A stretch of DNA of 64,000 bases from Ruminococcus sp. (lineage in GTDB: Bacteria > Bacillota > Clostridia > Oscillospirales > Ruminococcaceae). Shown here one piece after another: positions 18,767-28,431 of the stretch. Under the pieces are notes generated by a model. That model searched no databases, was not told where the DNA came from, and saw only the letters and a program-made list of their open reading frames with translations. Where the stretch lies: NCBI GenBank assembly GCA_014799805.1, contig JAAVHJ010000010.1, forward strand, positions 110,652-174,651, written 5' to 3'. A program made the translations under genes and the position numbers. Position 1 is the first letter of the stretch. Every line of letters begins with the position of its first letter.

Positions 18767-19071
18767 GAAAAAAATCCTCCTTGATATGAAATAATAATTA
18801 AAAAAATAATGATTATTTTTATTTTAGCATATAATTTTCAATTTGTCCAGAGGATTGAAAAAAATATCCTACTTTGCACAGCAAATTTTTTTAAATTTGT
18901 GCAAAATCACGATTTTTTAAATTTAAGTTCTAAAACTTTCACATTCTGAATGAAAAAATACAATTTCCCCTTGCAAAATACAAAAAAGCATGTTATAATA
19001 ACGATAATCTGTATATTAGAACAGAGAATTATATTTAAAAAAAATTTTTTAAAAAAGGAGGAAAATTTTTT

Positions 19072-21936
19072 ATGTTAAGTCAAAATGCAGAAGTCAATTC
19101 TGCATCCAAAGCAACACTGTTACAGGGTAAGAACAAAGCTTCCATTGGCGAAGTTCTTAAAAGCTGGGCGTCCCGCAACCGATGGTATCTGATGGCATTT
19201 TTTATTCCGATTATTTTAATGTATATCAGCTATGCTATTTTCGGACTGTATCCATTCGGGGAGGAATCCGTTCTTGCATTGGACTTTAATGCACAGTATG
19301 TGTATTATTTTGAAGCTTTGCGAGATGCATTCTGGGGTGATGGAAGTGTTTTCTACAGTTGGGGGCGAAATCTTTCAGGCGGTTATATGGGTATTATCGG
19401 CTATTATTTAGCAAGTCCATTTACTCTGATTGTTATGCTTCTCCCTGAAAAAATGATGTTAACAAGTTTGTTACTCATGATTCTTGCGAAAATTGGTTCT
19501 GCAAGTACGATATTCTGTTTATATTTGCAGAAATCAAAAAAATTACAGCCAATGTCTGCTATGATGTTTGGTATTTTATATTCTCTCATGGCATATATGG
19601 TCATTCAGACAATTGACCCGATGTGGTTAGATGGTCTGGTATTTTTGCCATTAATTGCACTTGGTGTGGAATATTTAATAGACGATGGCAGAAAAATTAA
19701 TTATATTATTCCATTGGCAATTATGTTTGTCGCCAATTTCTATATTGGCTATATGTTGGGAATTTTCACAGCATTTTATTTTATTTATTATTTATTCTTT
19801 GGCACAGATTTAAAAAACAGAAAAGCAAAAGATTATGTTTATACTTGTTTCACATTTGGTGTGAGTACAATTGTTGCTGTGATGTGTTCCGCATTTATGA
19901 TTTTGCCAGTATATAAGGCATTATCACTTGGTAAATTTGATTTCACAACACCAGATTACAGTTTTAAAACACAGTTTGACCCGATTATTATATTAAGACA
20001 GCTCCTGACATGTCAATATGATTCTGTTAATGTACAGGGCAGTCCTGAAATTTATTGTGGCATTTTAACTGTTGTATTATTGCCTTTGTTCTTCCTGAGT
20101 AAAAAAATTACAGCAAAGAAAAAAATGGGCTATGGATTTTTATTAACAGTTATGTTCTTCAGCATGTATATCAAACCTGTTGACATGTGGTGGCATGGCG
20201 GACAAGTGCCAAACTGGTTGCCGTTCCGATATTCTTTTATTGTATCATTTATTTTATTATCTATGGCAGCAAGTGTTTACAAAGAATTAGAGCATACAGA
20301 TATTACACATTTTAGTGGTATTTTCTTTGGCATTATGGCAATTGCATTATATATTAATGCACAGGAATATGAACATCTTGATGCAATGAAATCTATCTGG
20401 CTGTCAATTGGTCTTGCAGGCGTATATTTATTAATTTTATACAGCATGTGTCAGAAAAAAACAAAATATGCTTTGCCAATTCTCTTAATGTGTGTTATTT
20501 CTGGCGAATTAGTATTTAATACAGTCGAAACAATGAAAGCTGTTGACAAAGAAGTTGCCTATTCTACCAGAGCATCTTACAGAACTTTTGTCCGTTCTGG
20601 TCGTGAAGCAGTTGCTACGATGAATGAATTAGATGGCGGTACTGACCCTGACGGCGGCTTATTCCGTTCTGAAAAGACATTTACAAGATGTATTAATGAT
20701 AATTTAGCATTTGGTCTGAAAGGTCTTACGCATTCCAGCTCTGTTATGAATGCACAGACTTTGAATTTTATTGAAACACTTGGTTATAACATGAGAAGTT
20801 ATTATTCCCGTTATGATGGCACAACAGAGCTTGCAGATTCTCTGTTAGGCATTAAATATGTTCTTGACAGAGGAGATAATTCACCCAGAAGTCTTTTGCA
20901 TGAATCTTATGAACGTGTTGCAGATTATAATTATCAAGACTATGACGATAAAAATGCAGATGGTTCGCCTAAAAATAAAACAATCAGCATTTATAAAAAT
21001 CCAAATGCATTATCTATTGGCTATCTCGTGAATGAAGATTTATTAAGAATTGACCATCTTGGAAATGATAACCCATTTAATAGCCAGAATGTTTTATTAA
21101 GCACCATGATGGGAAAAACTGGTTTTGATGAAGAAGGACAAATTGCTGGTATAGAAGCTTATTATACTGCAATTAATCTTGATGACACAGTCTTAGGTGC
21201 AGTCACACTTTCTGATTATAACGGTCAGGCTTGCTATACAAAAATGGATTCTGGCGACCCGACTGTTGACTATTGCTTTACAGTCACAGAAAATAAGCGT
21301 GTTTATGCGTATCTCAAAACAGAAAATGAACAAGCTGTTAATCTTTGGCTTGGCACGTATAACGAAGATAAAGGGATTTATGAATTTGACAGCAGAGGCT
21401 TTGGCACGTATTTTGAAACCAAAAACTATTGTATTTTAGATTTAGGTGTCTATGAAGTCGGTACAAAAGTTGCACTTCGTATGACAGTTAGCAATGATAA
21501 TAATGCAACTATCGTAAAAGCACCTTATTTCTACTATTTCAACGAAGATGTCTTCCAGAATGATATTGATATTTTAAAAACAAAGCAATTAAATATTCAA
21601 AAACATTCTGACACGTATATCAAAGGCACTATAGATGCACAAGAGGGCGAAATATTATTTACTTCTATTCCTTATGAAGAAGGCTGGACTGTCAAAGTAG
21701 ACGGAAAAAAAGTTGACACATCACAATGCTTGAAAGCAATGATTTATGTGCCACTGACAGCTGGAACGCATACAATAACATTATCTTATTTACCGCCTTA
21801 TTTTGCATTAAGCATGGTATTATTAGTCATTGGTATCGTTATTATTGTAATGTTCTATCGTTATGACAGAAAAAATAATAAAATTTTAATCGCAAGAATC
21901 AGAAATAAAAAACGTGAAGCAATGAAAAACGCATAA
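19072..21936 (+). CDS. YfhO family integral membrane protein
   Basis: Many TM helices, SVLALDFNAQYVYYFEALRDAFWGDGSVFYSWGRNLSGGYMG, C-terminal ...IPYEEGWTVKVDGKKV. Confidence 0.9.
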   Translation: MLSQNAEVNSASKATLLQGKNKASIGEVLKSWASRNRWYLMAFFIPIILMYISYAIFGLYPFGEESVLALDFNAQYVYYFEALRDAFWGDGSVFYSWGRNLSGGYMGIIGYYLASPFTLIVMLLPEKMMLTSLLLMILAKIGSASTIFCLYLQKSKKLQPMSAMMFGILYSLMAYMVIQTIDPMWLDGLVFLPLIALGVEYLIDDGRKINYIIPLAIMFVANFYIGYMLGIFTAFYFIYYLFFGTDLKNRKAKDYVYTCFTFGVSTIVAVMCSAFMILPVYKALSLGKFDFTTPDYSFKTQFDPIIILRQLLTCQYDSVNVQGSPEIYCGILTVVLLPLFFLSKKITAKKKMGYGFLLTVMFFSMYIKPVDMWWHGGQVPNWLPFRYSFIVSFILLSMAASVYKELEHTDITHFSGIFFGIMAIALYINAQEYEHLDAMKSIWLSIGLAGVYLLILYSMCQKKTKYALPILLMCVISGELVFNTVETMKAVDKEVAYSTRASYRTFVRSGREAVATMNELDGGTDPDGGLFRSEKTFTRCINDNLAFGLKGLTHSSSVMNAQTLNFIETLGYNMRSYYSRYDGTTELADSLLGIKYVLDRGDNSPRSLLHESYERVADYNYQDYDDKNADGSPKNKTISIYKNPNALSIGYLVNEDLLRIDHLGNDNPFNSQNVLLSTMMGKTGFDEEGQIAGIEAYYTAINLDDTVLGAVTLSDYNGQACYTKMDSGDPTVDYCFTVTENKRVYAYLKTENEQAVNLWLGTYNEDKGIYEFDSRGFGTYFETKNYCILDLGVYEVGTKVALRMTVSNDNNATIVKAPYFYYFNEDVFQNDIDILKTKQLNIQKHSDTYIKGTIDAQEGEILFTSIPYEEGWTVKVDGKKVDTSQCLKAMIYVPLTAGTHTITLSYLPPYFALSMVLLVIGIVIIVMFYRYDRKNNKILIARIRNKKREAMKNA

Positions 21937-21949
21937 TATTAAAAAATTT

Positions 21950-21983
21950 TAAAAGGGACGGCATTCCCCATGCTGTCCCTTTT
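21950..21983 (+). terminator. Rho-independent terminator
   Basis: AAAAGGGACgGCAT...ATGCtGTCCCTTTT. Confidence 0.75.
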
Positions 21984-22060
21984 CACAGGTTTATGCAGTT
22001 TTGCATAATATTATTTATAATATAATTATATTCAGAAATTCAAAAAGGAGTGATTATTTC

Positions 22061-22948
22061 ATGATAAAATTACAAATTCCTGCAACAAGTGCTAATCTTG
22101 GAGCTGGATTTGATGCTTTAGGCTTGGCTTTGCAATATTATAATTATGTCGAAATGGAAGAATCAGACTGTATTGAAATTACTTCTACAGATAACACTTC
22201 TGTGCCGACAGATGAAAAAAATTTAATTTATATTTCTGCAAAAGATTTATTTGAAGTCTGTGGGAAAAAATTAACTGGTCTGAAATTAATCCAGACAAAT
22301 CAAATTCCTATGACAAGAGGCTTAGGCTCAAGCTCAGCTTGTATTGTTGCTGGATTAGTGGGAGCAAATACTTTGCTTGGGAATCCTTTGGGAACAGATG
22401 ATTTAGTTGACCTTGCCACACAAATTGAAGGGCACCCTGATAATATTGCACCTGCCTTACTAGGAGGCATTGTAACAGCTGTTTTTGACGGAAGGCGTGT
22501 ACATTGGGTCAAACAAGAAGTTTATACAAAACTCAGATTTGTTGCTATGATTCCAGATTTTGAATTAAAAACAGAAAAAGCAAGAGCCTGTTTGCCAACA
22601 GAAATTTCCCACAAAGACGCTGTGTATAATTTATCCCGTGCCGCATTATTTTCAGCTTCTCTTTTAACTGGAAAATTTGAAAATCTTCGTACTGCAACAC
22701 ATGATAAATTACATCAACCTTACAGAATGGCATTAATCCCACATGCAAGAGAAGTTTTTGACATTGCCTATGCACATGGTGCGTATGCAGTCTATATTTC
22801 AGGTGCAGGACCAACTATCATGGCAATTGTTGATGAAGAAAATACATATTTTGCGGGGAAAATGCGATTTTCTCTTGATAATACAGGATTAAAAGGCTGG
22901 CAAGTACATGATTTAAAAATTGATAATACAGGTTGTGTATTATTATAA
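22061..22948 (+). CDS. thrB: Homoserine kinase
   Basis: MIKLQIPATSANLGAGFDALGLAL; TRGLGSSSACIVAG GHMP motif; RBS AAAAAGGAG before 22061. Confidence 0.95.
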   Translation: MIKLQIPATSANLGAGFDALGLALQYYNYVEMEESDCIEITSTDNTSVPTDEKNLIYISAKDLFEVCGKKLTGLKLIQTNQIPMTRGLGSSSACIVAGLVGANTLLGNPLGTDDLVDLATQIEGHPDNIAPALLGGIVTAVFDGRRVHWVKQEVYTKLRFVAMIPDFELKTEKARACLPTEISHKDAVYNLSRAALFSASLLTGKFENLRTATHDKLHQPYRMALIPHAREVFDIAYAHGAYAVYISGAGPTIMAIVDEENTYFAGKMRFSLDNTGLKGWQVHDLKIDNTGCVLL

Positions 22949-22951
22949 TTT

Positions 22952-22985
22952 TAAAATCCCTGTAATGATTTTTACAGGGATTTTG
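22952..22985. terminator. Bidirectional terminator between convergent genes
   Basis: AAAATCCCTGTAA...TTTACAGGGATTTT. Confidence 0.75.
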
Positions 22986-22988
22986 ATT

Positions 22989-23540
22989 TTAATCAATAGA
23001 TTTTCCAAGTGCATAAGCTTTTTGAAGTTCAGGTTTATTTTTAATATCACCAACATCACCATTTCCACCAGCAAGAACATGCCCCAAACTTTCCCATTTT
23101 AAATGTCCCATCAAATGCTGATAATAATTTAAAACATCTTCAAAGCCGTTTCCCTCTGCTGACATAAGTAAAACAGCCTTTCTGTCATGTCCTCTTAACA
23201 AATTTCCGTCATTTTCTTCTAATGCAAATAATCTATCAATGGCAATTCTAATTTGTCCGCTCATATGCCAGTAATATAAAGGCGTTGCAAAAACAATAAT
23301 ATTACTTTCTTTTACAGCAGGATAAATTTTCTGCATATCATCTTTCTGCACACAGGGACAGACTTTACTGCTATGACCGCCAAAACAGCCTTTACAACCA
23401 TGTATTTCCATTTCATCAAGAAAAAATTCTACAACACTGTTTCCAGATTCTTCTGCACCTCTGGTAAATTCAGCTGTTAATGCAGAAGTATTTCCATTTT
23501 TCCTAGGACTGCCGTTAAGAATTACAATTTTTTGATTCAT
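22989..23540 (-). CDS. NAD(P)H-dependent FMN reductase/flavodoxin-like protein
   Basis: MNQKIVILNGSPRKNGNTSALTAEFTRGAEESG; CKGCFGG; likely start at internal Met. Confidence 0.88.
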   Translation of the reverse strand: MNQKIVILNGSPRKNGNTSALTAEFTRGAEESGNSVVEFFLDEMEIHGCKGCFGGHSSKVCPCVQKDDMQKIYPAVKESNIIVFATPLYYWHMSGQIRIAIDRLFALEENDGNLLRGHDRKAVLLMSAEGNGFEDVLNYYQHLMGHLKWESLGHVLAGGNGDVGDIKNKPELQKAYALGKSID

Positions 23541-23556
23541 ATTATAATTTCTCCTA

Positions 23557-24102
23557 TTAAAGCTTATTTGCAAGTGCAATTGCCTGTTGACAGCCATCTG
23601 TTTTGTCAATATCGCCAATATTTAATACACTAGGAATTAACACTTCACCAATCATAGTCCATTTGTTTAATTTTGCAGAACGTTCAATTGGAATACGTAC
23701 GCCGTCCATAACAGTCATATCATCTTCTTCACAACAAGTAATTAAAGCACATTCTTTGCCTGCAATATCTTTTCCGCCAATCACAAGTGAAAAAATACGG
23801 TCAATGACAGCTTTGATTTGTGCAGGAATAGAATACCAGTAAACAGGCATTGTAAATACAATGACATCTGCATCAAGAATTGCTGGTGCAATTTTATTAA
23901 AATCATCATCAAATGTACATGCTTTCCCAGTAGAATAACATGTCTGACATGCACGGCAACCTGAAATTTTCATCATGGCTGTATCAAACCGTGTGACAGT
24001 ATGTCCATTTTGTTCAGCTGTCTGAATAAATGCGTCTGTCATAGCAAAACTATTGCCATTTTTTCTTGGACTTCCTGTTAATACAAGAACTTTTTTGCCC
24101 AT
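23557..24102 (-). CDS. NAD(P)H-dependent FMN reductase/flavodoxin-like protein (paralogue)
   Basis: MGKKVLVLTGSPRKNGNSFAMTDAFIQTAEQNGH; CRACQTC. Confidence 0.9.
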   Translation of the reverse strand: MGKKVLVLTGSPRKNGNSFAMTDAFIQTAEQNGHTVTRFDTAMMKISGCRACQTCYSTGKACTFDDDFNKIAPAILDADVIVFTMPVYWYSIPAQIKAVIDRIFSLVIGGKDIAGKECALITCCEEDDMTVMDGVRIPIERSAKLNKWTMIGEVLIPSVLNIGDIDKTDGCQQAIALANKL

Positions 24103-24206
24103 AATACATACCTCCAGATTTAAAAAATTTTTATTTCAGCATTGACTTTTAGAAATTGCTGTGTTATTATTATAACATAATTTTATAAAAAATCAAGTAC
24201 GCACAT

Positions 24207-24223
24207 GTAAGTAATATACTTAC
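24207..24223. promoter_or_regulatory. Candidate regulator operator in divergent region
   Basis: Perfect inverted repeat GTAAGTA-ATA-TACTTAC between FMN reductase and HxlR-type gene. Confidence 0.5.
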
Positions 24224-24248
24224 CAAAAGGAGAGTGTGATTAATTATC

Positions 24249-24590
24249 ATGAATGATTTAACATGCATTCAAAATGCAAAGCTAGAAAATACGGGATTTT
24301 ATTATACCATGCGTTTGATACAAGGAAAATATAAAATGTTTATTTTATATACACTCATGCATTATAAAATCGTACGCTTTAACGAAATGAAACGATATAT
24401 TGGCAATGTTTGGGATAGGACATTGAGTGCAATACTAAAATAATTGGAATTTGATAAATTAATTCATAGAAAAGAATATCCCCAGATTCCGCCAAAAGTA
24501 GAATATAGCCTGACAGAACGTGGAAAATCTTTAATTCCTATTTTAGATACCATGTGCGAATGGGGAGAAATTCATAAAAAAGAGCTGTAA
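24249..24590 (+). pseudogene. HxlR family regulator interrupted by one in-frame TAA (24441-24443)
   Basis: MNDLTCIQNAK...[66 protein letters not shown]; both halves in one frame, 342 nt. Confidence 0.8.
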
Positions 24591-24668
24591 ATAATAAATA
24601 ACATTAAGGTCGGGGAAATTCCTCGACCTTATGTAATATATCAAATTTTTTATCTTTGCTGTGAATTA

Positions 24669-25235
24669 TTATTTTTTAGTATACTTCTTTTTTAATTTTA
24701 GAAATTCCATTCTACAATGAATGAGTATATAAGAATACCATACAAATAAAAAAATATAAATTACAGTCAGTACTGTGTGCAATGGAATATCATCAAAACT
24801 ATGTGTAATTACTTTTACAAAATTAGGAATTAAAATTCCCAAAAATATTATCCAAATTGGCATTAGTTTTTTATTGATGATACTTTTTATCATTGCAAGC
24901 CTTGATTCACTATCACTGAATATTTCCGTATCTTCTTCAGTAAGTCCATCGGTTTTTTTTCTGAAATAGCTGTACCCATTCACATCTTGAATATATTTCC
25001 AACCATATTCATCAAACATCGTAATATAATATTGCATATCTTTGTCTTTATCTTCTGCAAAATCTAATCGATATACTACATTTTCAGGCTGGCATTTCTC
25101 AAAGATATAAACACTGCCCCACTGGATATTTTTAAGCTTCCAACCGCTTTTATGCATATCTGTAAGATATTTTTCTTCTTTTTCATAATCTGGAAGTAAA
25201 AAAAATTTGATTTCTTTTTTAATTTCTTTGTTCAT
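24669..25235 (-). CDS. DUF2812 domain membrane protein
   Basis: MNKEIKKEIKFFLLPDYEKEEKYLTDMHKSGWKLKNIQWGSVYIFEKCQPENVVYRLDF; downstream of PadR. Confidence 0.8.
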   Translation of the reverse strand: MNKEIKKEIKFFLLPDYEKEEKYLTDMHKSGWKLKNIQWGSVYIFEKCQPENVVYRLDFAEDKDKDMQYYITMFDEYGWKYIQDVNGYSYFRKKTDGLTEEDTEIFSDSESRLAMIKSIINKKLMPIWIIFLGILIPNFVKVITHSFDDIPLHTVLTVIYIFLFVWYSYILIHCRMEFLKLKKKYTKK

Positions 25236-25236
25236 G

Positions 25237-25548
25237 TCAAGCCCCTCCAATATTTCTGTATAATCTTTTAATTCTGTCAATTTCCAATTGCAGAATTTCC
25301 CTGCCAAGTTCTGTAATATAATATAATTTTCGTTTTTCTTCTTCACGGACAAAATAAATTAATCCGTCTTTTTCCATTTTTGACAAACTTCCATACATCG
25401 TACCAGCAGTTATTATCACTTGATTATCTGTCATATTTTTTACTTTTTGCGTGATACCGTAGCCATGCATTTCTTCTTGTAAACAGAATAAAATATAAAA
25501 TCCTGTTTCTGTCATAGGAATATAAATTCGCTTTATTTTATCTGTCAT
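25237..25548 (-). CDS. PadR family transcriptional regulator
   Basis: TETGFYILFCLQEEMHGYGITQKVKNMT...VIITAGTMYGSLSKMEKDGLI. Confidence 0.92.
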   Translation of the reverse strand: MTDKIKRIYIPMTETGFYILFCLQEEMHGYGITQKVKNMTDNQVIITAGTMYGSLSKMEKDGLIYFVREEEKRKLYYITELGREILQLEIDRIKRLYRNIGGA

Positions 25549-25585
25549 GCCATCAGCTCCAAATTTAAATTTATCAAGTCAGATT

Positions 25586-25646
25586 ATATCGTACTGCAAT
25601 ATATCTAACTACAATATAGTATATCACACTGCGATATAATTGTCAA
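25586..25646 (-). promoter_or_regulatory. padR promoter with three tandem 17-bp dyads
   Basis: Minus strand TTGACA (25641-25646)-17-TATACT (25618-25623). Dyads ATATCGTACTGCAATAT (25586-25602), ATATCTAACTACAATAT (25601-25617), ATATCACACTGCGATAT (25621-25637). Confidence 0.65.
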
Positions 25647-25792
25647 TCGTTTACTTAAAAAATATTTTAAATTTTTTTGTCTATTTTTTATATAAATTAT
25701 ACAATATCAAAAAATAAATTACATTTCTGCAAAATCTACTCTAAAAATGGGCATACTGTTTTTGAAAATTAAAACAGATAGGAGCAAATTAC

Positions 25793-26815
25793 ATGCCAAA
25801 ACGAATTTATTCAAGTCTTAGTTTTGAAAATCACCCGTCTTTATATAGTTTTGCAAGCATTGCAGGACAAAAAGAGGGTGAGGGACCTATGAAAAATTAT
25901 TTTGACCATATTGAGCAGGACGGAATGTTTGGCGAAAAAAATTGGGAAAAAGCAGAAAGCCGTTTACAAGCTAACACATTGAATTTAGCATTACAAAAAG
26001 GCAGATTGAAACCAGTTGATGTTGATTGCATTATTGGAGGAGATTTAATTAACCAATGCACGGGGTCAAGCTTTGCTGTGAGAGAAACAAAAATTCCATT
26101 TTTAGGCGTTTATGGTGCATGTTCCACCATGGCAGAAAGTTTATTACTTGCTGGAATTTTAGTGGACGGCGGATATTCTTTCAGGACAGCAGCTGTCACT
26201 TCATCACATTTTTCAACAGCGGAAAGACAATTCCGATTTCCCTTGTCTTACGGCGGGCAGAGAACACCCACAGCACAATGGACATGTACAGCATCTGGTG
26301 CAATTGTGGTGTCCGCCGAGGGAGAAGCACCCTACATTGTGGGCGGATGCATCGGCAAAATTAATGATTTAGGTGTGACAGATGCGACAAATATGGGTGC
26401 AGCAATGGCACCTGCTGCAGCTGATACGATTTTAAGATATTTACAGGACACGTCAACAACACCTGAAACTTATGATGCAATTATTACTGGAGATTTAGGC
26501 AATATTGGCTCGCCATTGTTAATAGATTTATTATTAAAACAGGGTGTTGATATTTCCAGTGTGCATCAGGATTGTGGTGCCTTAATGTTTGACGAACAAA
26601 AACAAGATACCCATGCTGGCGGTTCAGGCTGTGGCTGTTCTGCAAGTATTTTATGTGGCTATTTCTTGCCAAAACTGCAATCAGGCGAAATGAAAAAAAT
26701 TTTATTCGCTGCAACAGGTGCATTATTATCTGCTATGTCATCTCAGCAAGGTGAAAGCATTCCATCAATTTGTCATTTAGTAGAAATTCGCAGTCAGGAG
26801 GGTTTAACATGCTAA
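25793..26815 (+). CDS. spoVAD: Stage V sporulation protein AD
   Basis: VDCIIGGDLINQCTGSSFAVRETKIPFLGVYGACSTMAESL; QFRFPLSYGGQRTPTAQWTCTASGA. Confidence 0.94.
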   Translation: MPKRIYSSLSFENHPSLYSFASIAGQKEGEGPMKNYFDHIEQDGMFGEKNWEKAESRLQANTLNLALQKGRLKPVDVDCIIGGDLINQCTGSSFAVRETKIPFLGVYGACSTMAESLLLAGILVDGGYSFRTAAVTSSHFSTAERQFRFPLSYGGQRTPTAQWTCTASGAIVVSAEGEAPYIVGGCIGKINDLGVTDATNMGAAMAPAAADTILRYLQDTSTTPETYDAIITGDLGNIGSPLLIDLLLKQGVDISSVHQDCGALMFDEQKQDTHAGGSGCGCSASILCGYFLPKLQSGEMKKILFAATGALLSAMSSQQGESIPSICHLVEIRSQEGLTC

Positions 26816-27171
26816 TAGAATTACTCAAAGCTTTTTTGATAGGAGGCATTATTTGTGCAATAGGGCAATTATTTATTGACTATACAAAATTAACACCTGC
26901 AAGAATTTTAACAGCTTATGTAATTACAGGTGTCATATTATCTGCAATTGGCATTTATCAGCCTTTGGTAGAATTTGCTGGAGCGGGTGCAACTGTGCCT
27001 TTAACAGGGTTTGGACATTTACTCGCCCAAGGCGTTCGTGATGCGATTTCTGAAAAAGGAGCATTAGGTATTTTATCAGGTGGCATGAGTTCTGCTTCTG
27101 GAGGAATTACTGCTGCATTACTTGCTGGATTGCTTGCATCATTATGTTTCCAAAAACGCATGAAAACTTAA
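26809..27171 (+). CDS. spoVAE: Stage V sporulation protein AE (SpoVAE/SpoVAEB)
   Basis: MLIELLKAFLIGGIICAIGQLFIDYTKLTPARILTAYVITGVILSAIG; overlaps spoVAD stop. Confidence 0.92.
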   Translation: MLIELLKAFLIGGIICAIGQLFIDYTKLTPARILTAYVITGVILSAIGIYQPLVEFAGAGATVPLTGFGHLLAQGVRDAISEKGALGILSGGMSSASGGITAALLAGLLASLCFQKRMKT

Positions 27172-27176
27172 AACTT

Positions 27177-27213
27177 AAAAATCCTCACTAATTTTGCTTA
27201 GTGAGGATTTTTA
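27177..27213. terminator. Bidirectional terminator
   Basis: AAAATCCTCACTAA...TTAGTGAGGATTTTT. Confidence 0.8.
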
Positions 27214-27234
27214 TATAAAGATTTTATAATTTTT

Positions 27235-28362
27235 TTAATTCTGTTCCAATGTTCCATGAGAGAGCGATTTTAAATAGGCATGAATAAAGCCATCTAAATC
27301 GCCGTCCATGACTGCATTAATATTGCCATTTTCAAAATTAGTGCGATGGTCTTTTGCAAGCGTATAAGGCATAAACACATAAGAACGAATCTGCGCTCCC
27401 CAGCCGATTTCTTTCTGAACGCCTTTAATATCAGAAATTTTTTCCAAATGCTCCCGTTCTTTGATTTCAACCAGCTTTGAAATCAGCATTTTCATTGCAT
27501 AATCTTTATTCTGATACTGGCTTCTTTGTGTCTGACAAGTTGTTACAATGCCTGTTGGTTTATGCACCAGACGTACAGCAGAACTTGTTTTATTAACTTT
27601 CTGACCGCCTGCACCACTGGAGCGATAAAATTCTATTTCAATATCATCAGGTTTAATATCTACAGCAATACTGTCATCAATTTCAGGCATGACTTCCAAT
27701 GCCGCAAACGATGTATGTCTTCTGCCAGAGGCATCAAAAGGTGATACTCTCACAAGACGATGTACACCAGCTTCTGATTTTAAATAGCCATAGGCATTCT
27801 CACCAGAAACCATAATACAGGCACTTTTCAAACCAGCTTCTTCGCCGTCCAGATAATCTAAAAGCTGAACTTTAAAATCATGACGTTCAGCCCAGCGATG
27901 ATACATGCGATATAGCATTTCCGCCCAATCCTGAGCCTCTGTGCCACCTGCTCCAGCATGAAATGTCAGAATTGCATTTTTAGAATCATATTCCCCTGAT
28001 AACAATGTTTCTAAATTTTTTGCTTCTAAATCCTGCTTAAAAGCACTGATTTCTGAAACAATTTCATTCTGCATATCTTCGTCATTTTCTTCAATGCATA
28101 ATTCAATCATTGTAATAATATCTTCCAGACGACTCTGCATTTTTTCAAAATCCGTAATTTTATTTTCAAGCTGTTTTGTTCTTTGCAAAACTTTTTGGGA
28201 ATTTTCCAAATCGTCCCAGAATCCTTCTTGTGTGACTTGCTCCTGTAAACTTTTAACTTCCTCACGGGAATGCTTAATATCCAGCACTTCGCCTAATTCT
28301 TCTACGTCTTTTTTGTAGCCGTTCATTTCGACTTTTAATTCGTCCAGTAAAATCATAGTCAA
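27235..28362 (-). CDS. prfB: Peptide chain release factor 2 (no programmed frameshift seen)
   Basis: [53 protein letters not shown]; single continuous frame from start. Confidence 0.93.
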   Translation of the reverse strand: MTMILLDELKVEMNGYKKDVEELGEVLDIKHSREEVKSLQEQVTQEGFWDDLENSQKVLQRTKQLENKITDFEKMQSRLEDIITMIELCIEENDEDMQNEIVSEISAFKQDLEAKNLETLLSGEYDSKNAILTFHAGAGGTEAQDWAEMLYRMYHRWAERHDFKVQLLDYLDGEEAGLKSACIMVSGENAYGYLKSEAGVHRLVRVSPFDASGRRHTSFAALEVMPEIDDSIAVDIKPDDIEIEFYRSSGAGGQKVNKTSSAVRLVHKPTGIVTTCQTQRSQYQNKDYAMKMLISKLVEIKEREHLEKISDIKGVQKEIGWGAQIRSYVFMPYTLAKDHRTNFENGNINAVMDGDLDGFIHAYLKSLSHGTLEQN

Positions 28363-28431
28363 ATTATTTCCTTTCTTTGCTCTATTATAATTTTATTATA
28401 CACTATTTTTTTCATAAATGCAATAGCTTTA

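Noticed and set aside
19072-21936. YfhO-like gene as a polysaccharide polymerase of the distant glycan operon
   Set aside because: About 40 kb away, opposite strand and associated with unrelated genes; no support for linkage.
24441-24443. Recoding/read-through of the HxlR TAA as an engineered regulatory device
   Set aside because: No surrounding recoding signal seen; a single nonsense mutation is simpler. Kept only as a test.
27235-28362. Missing first exon/frameshift in prfB
   Set aside because: N-terminal sequence is complete and continuous; no slippery stop present.
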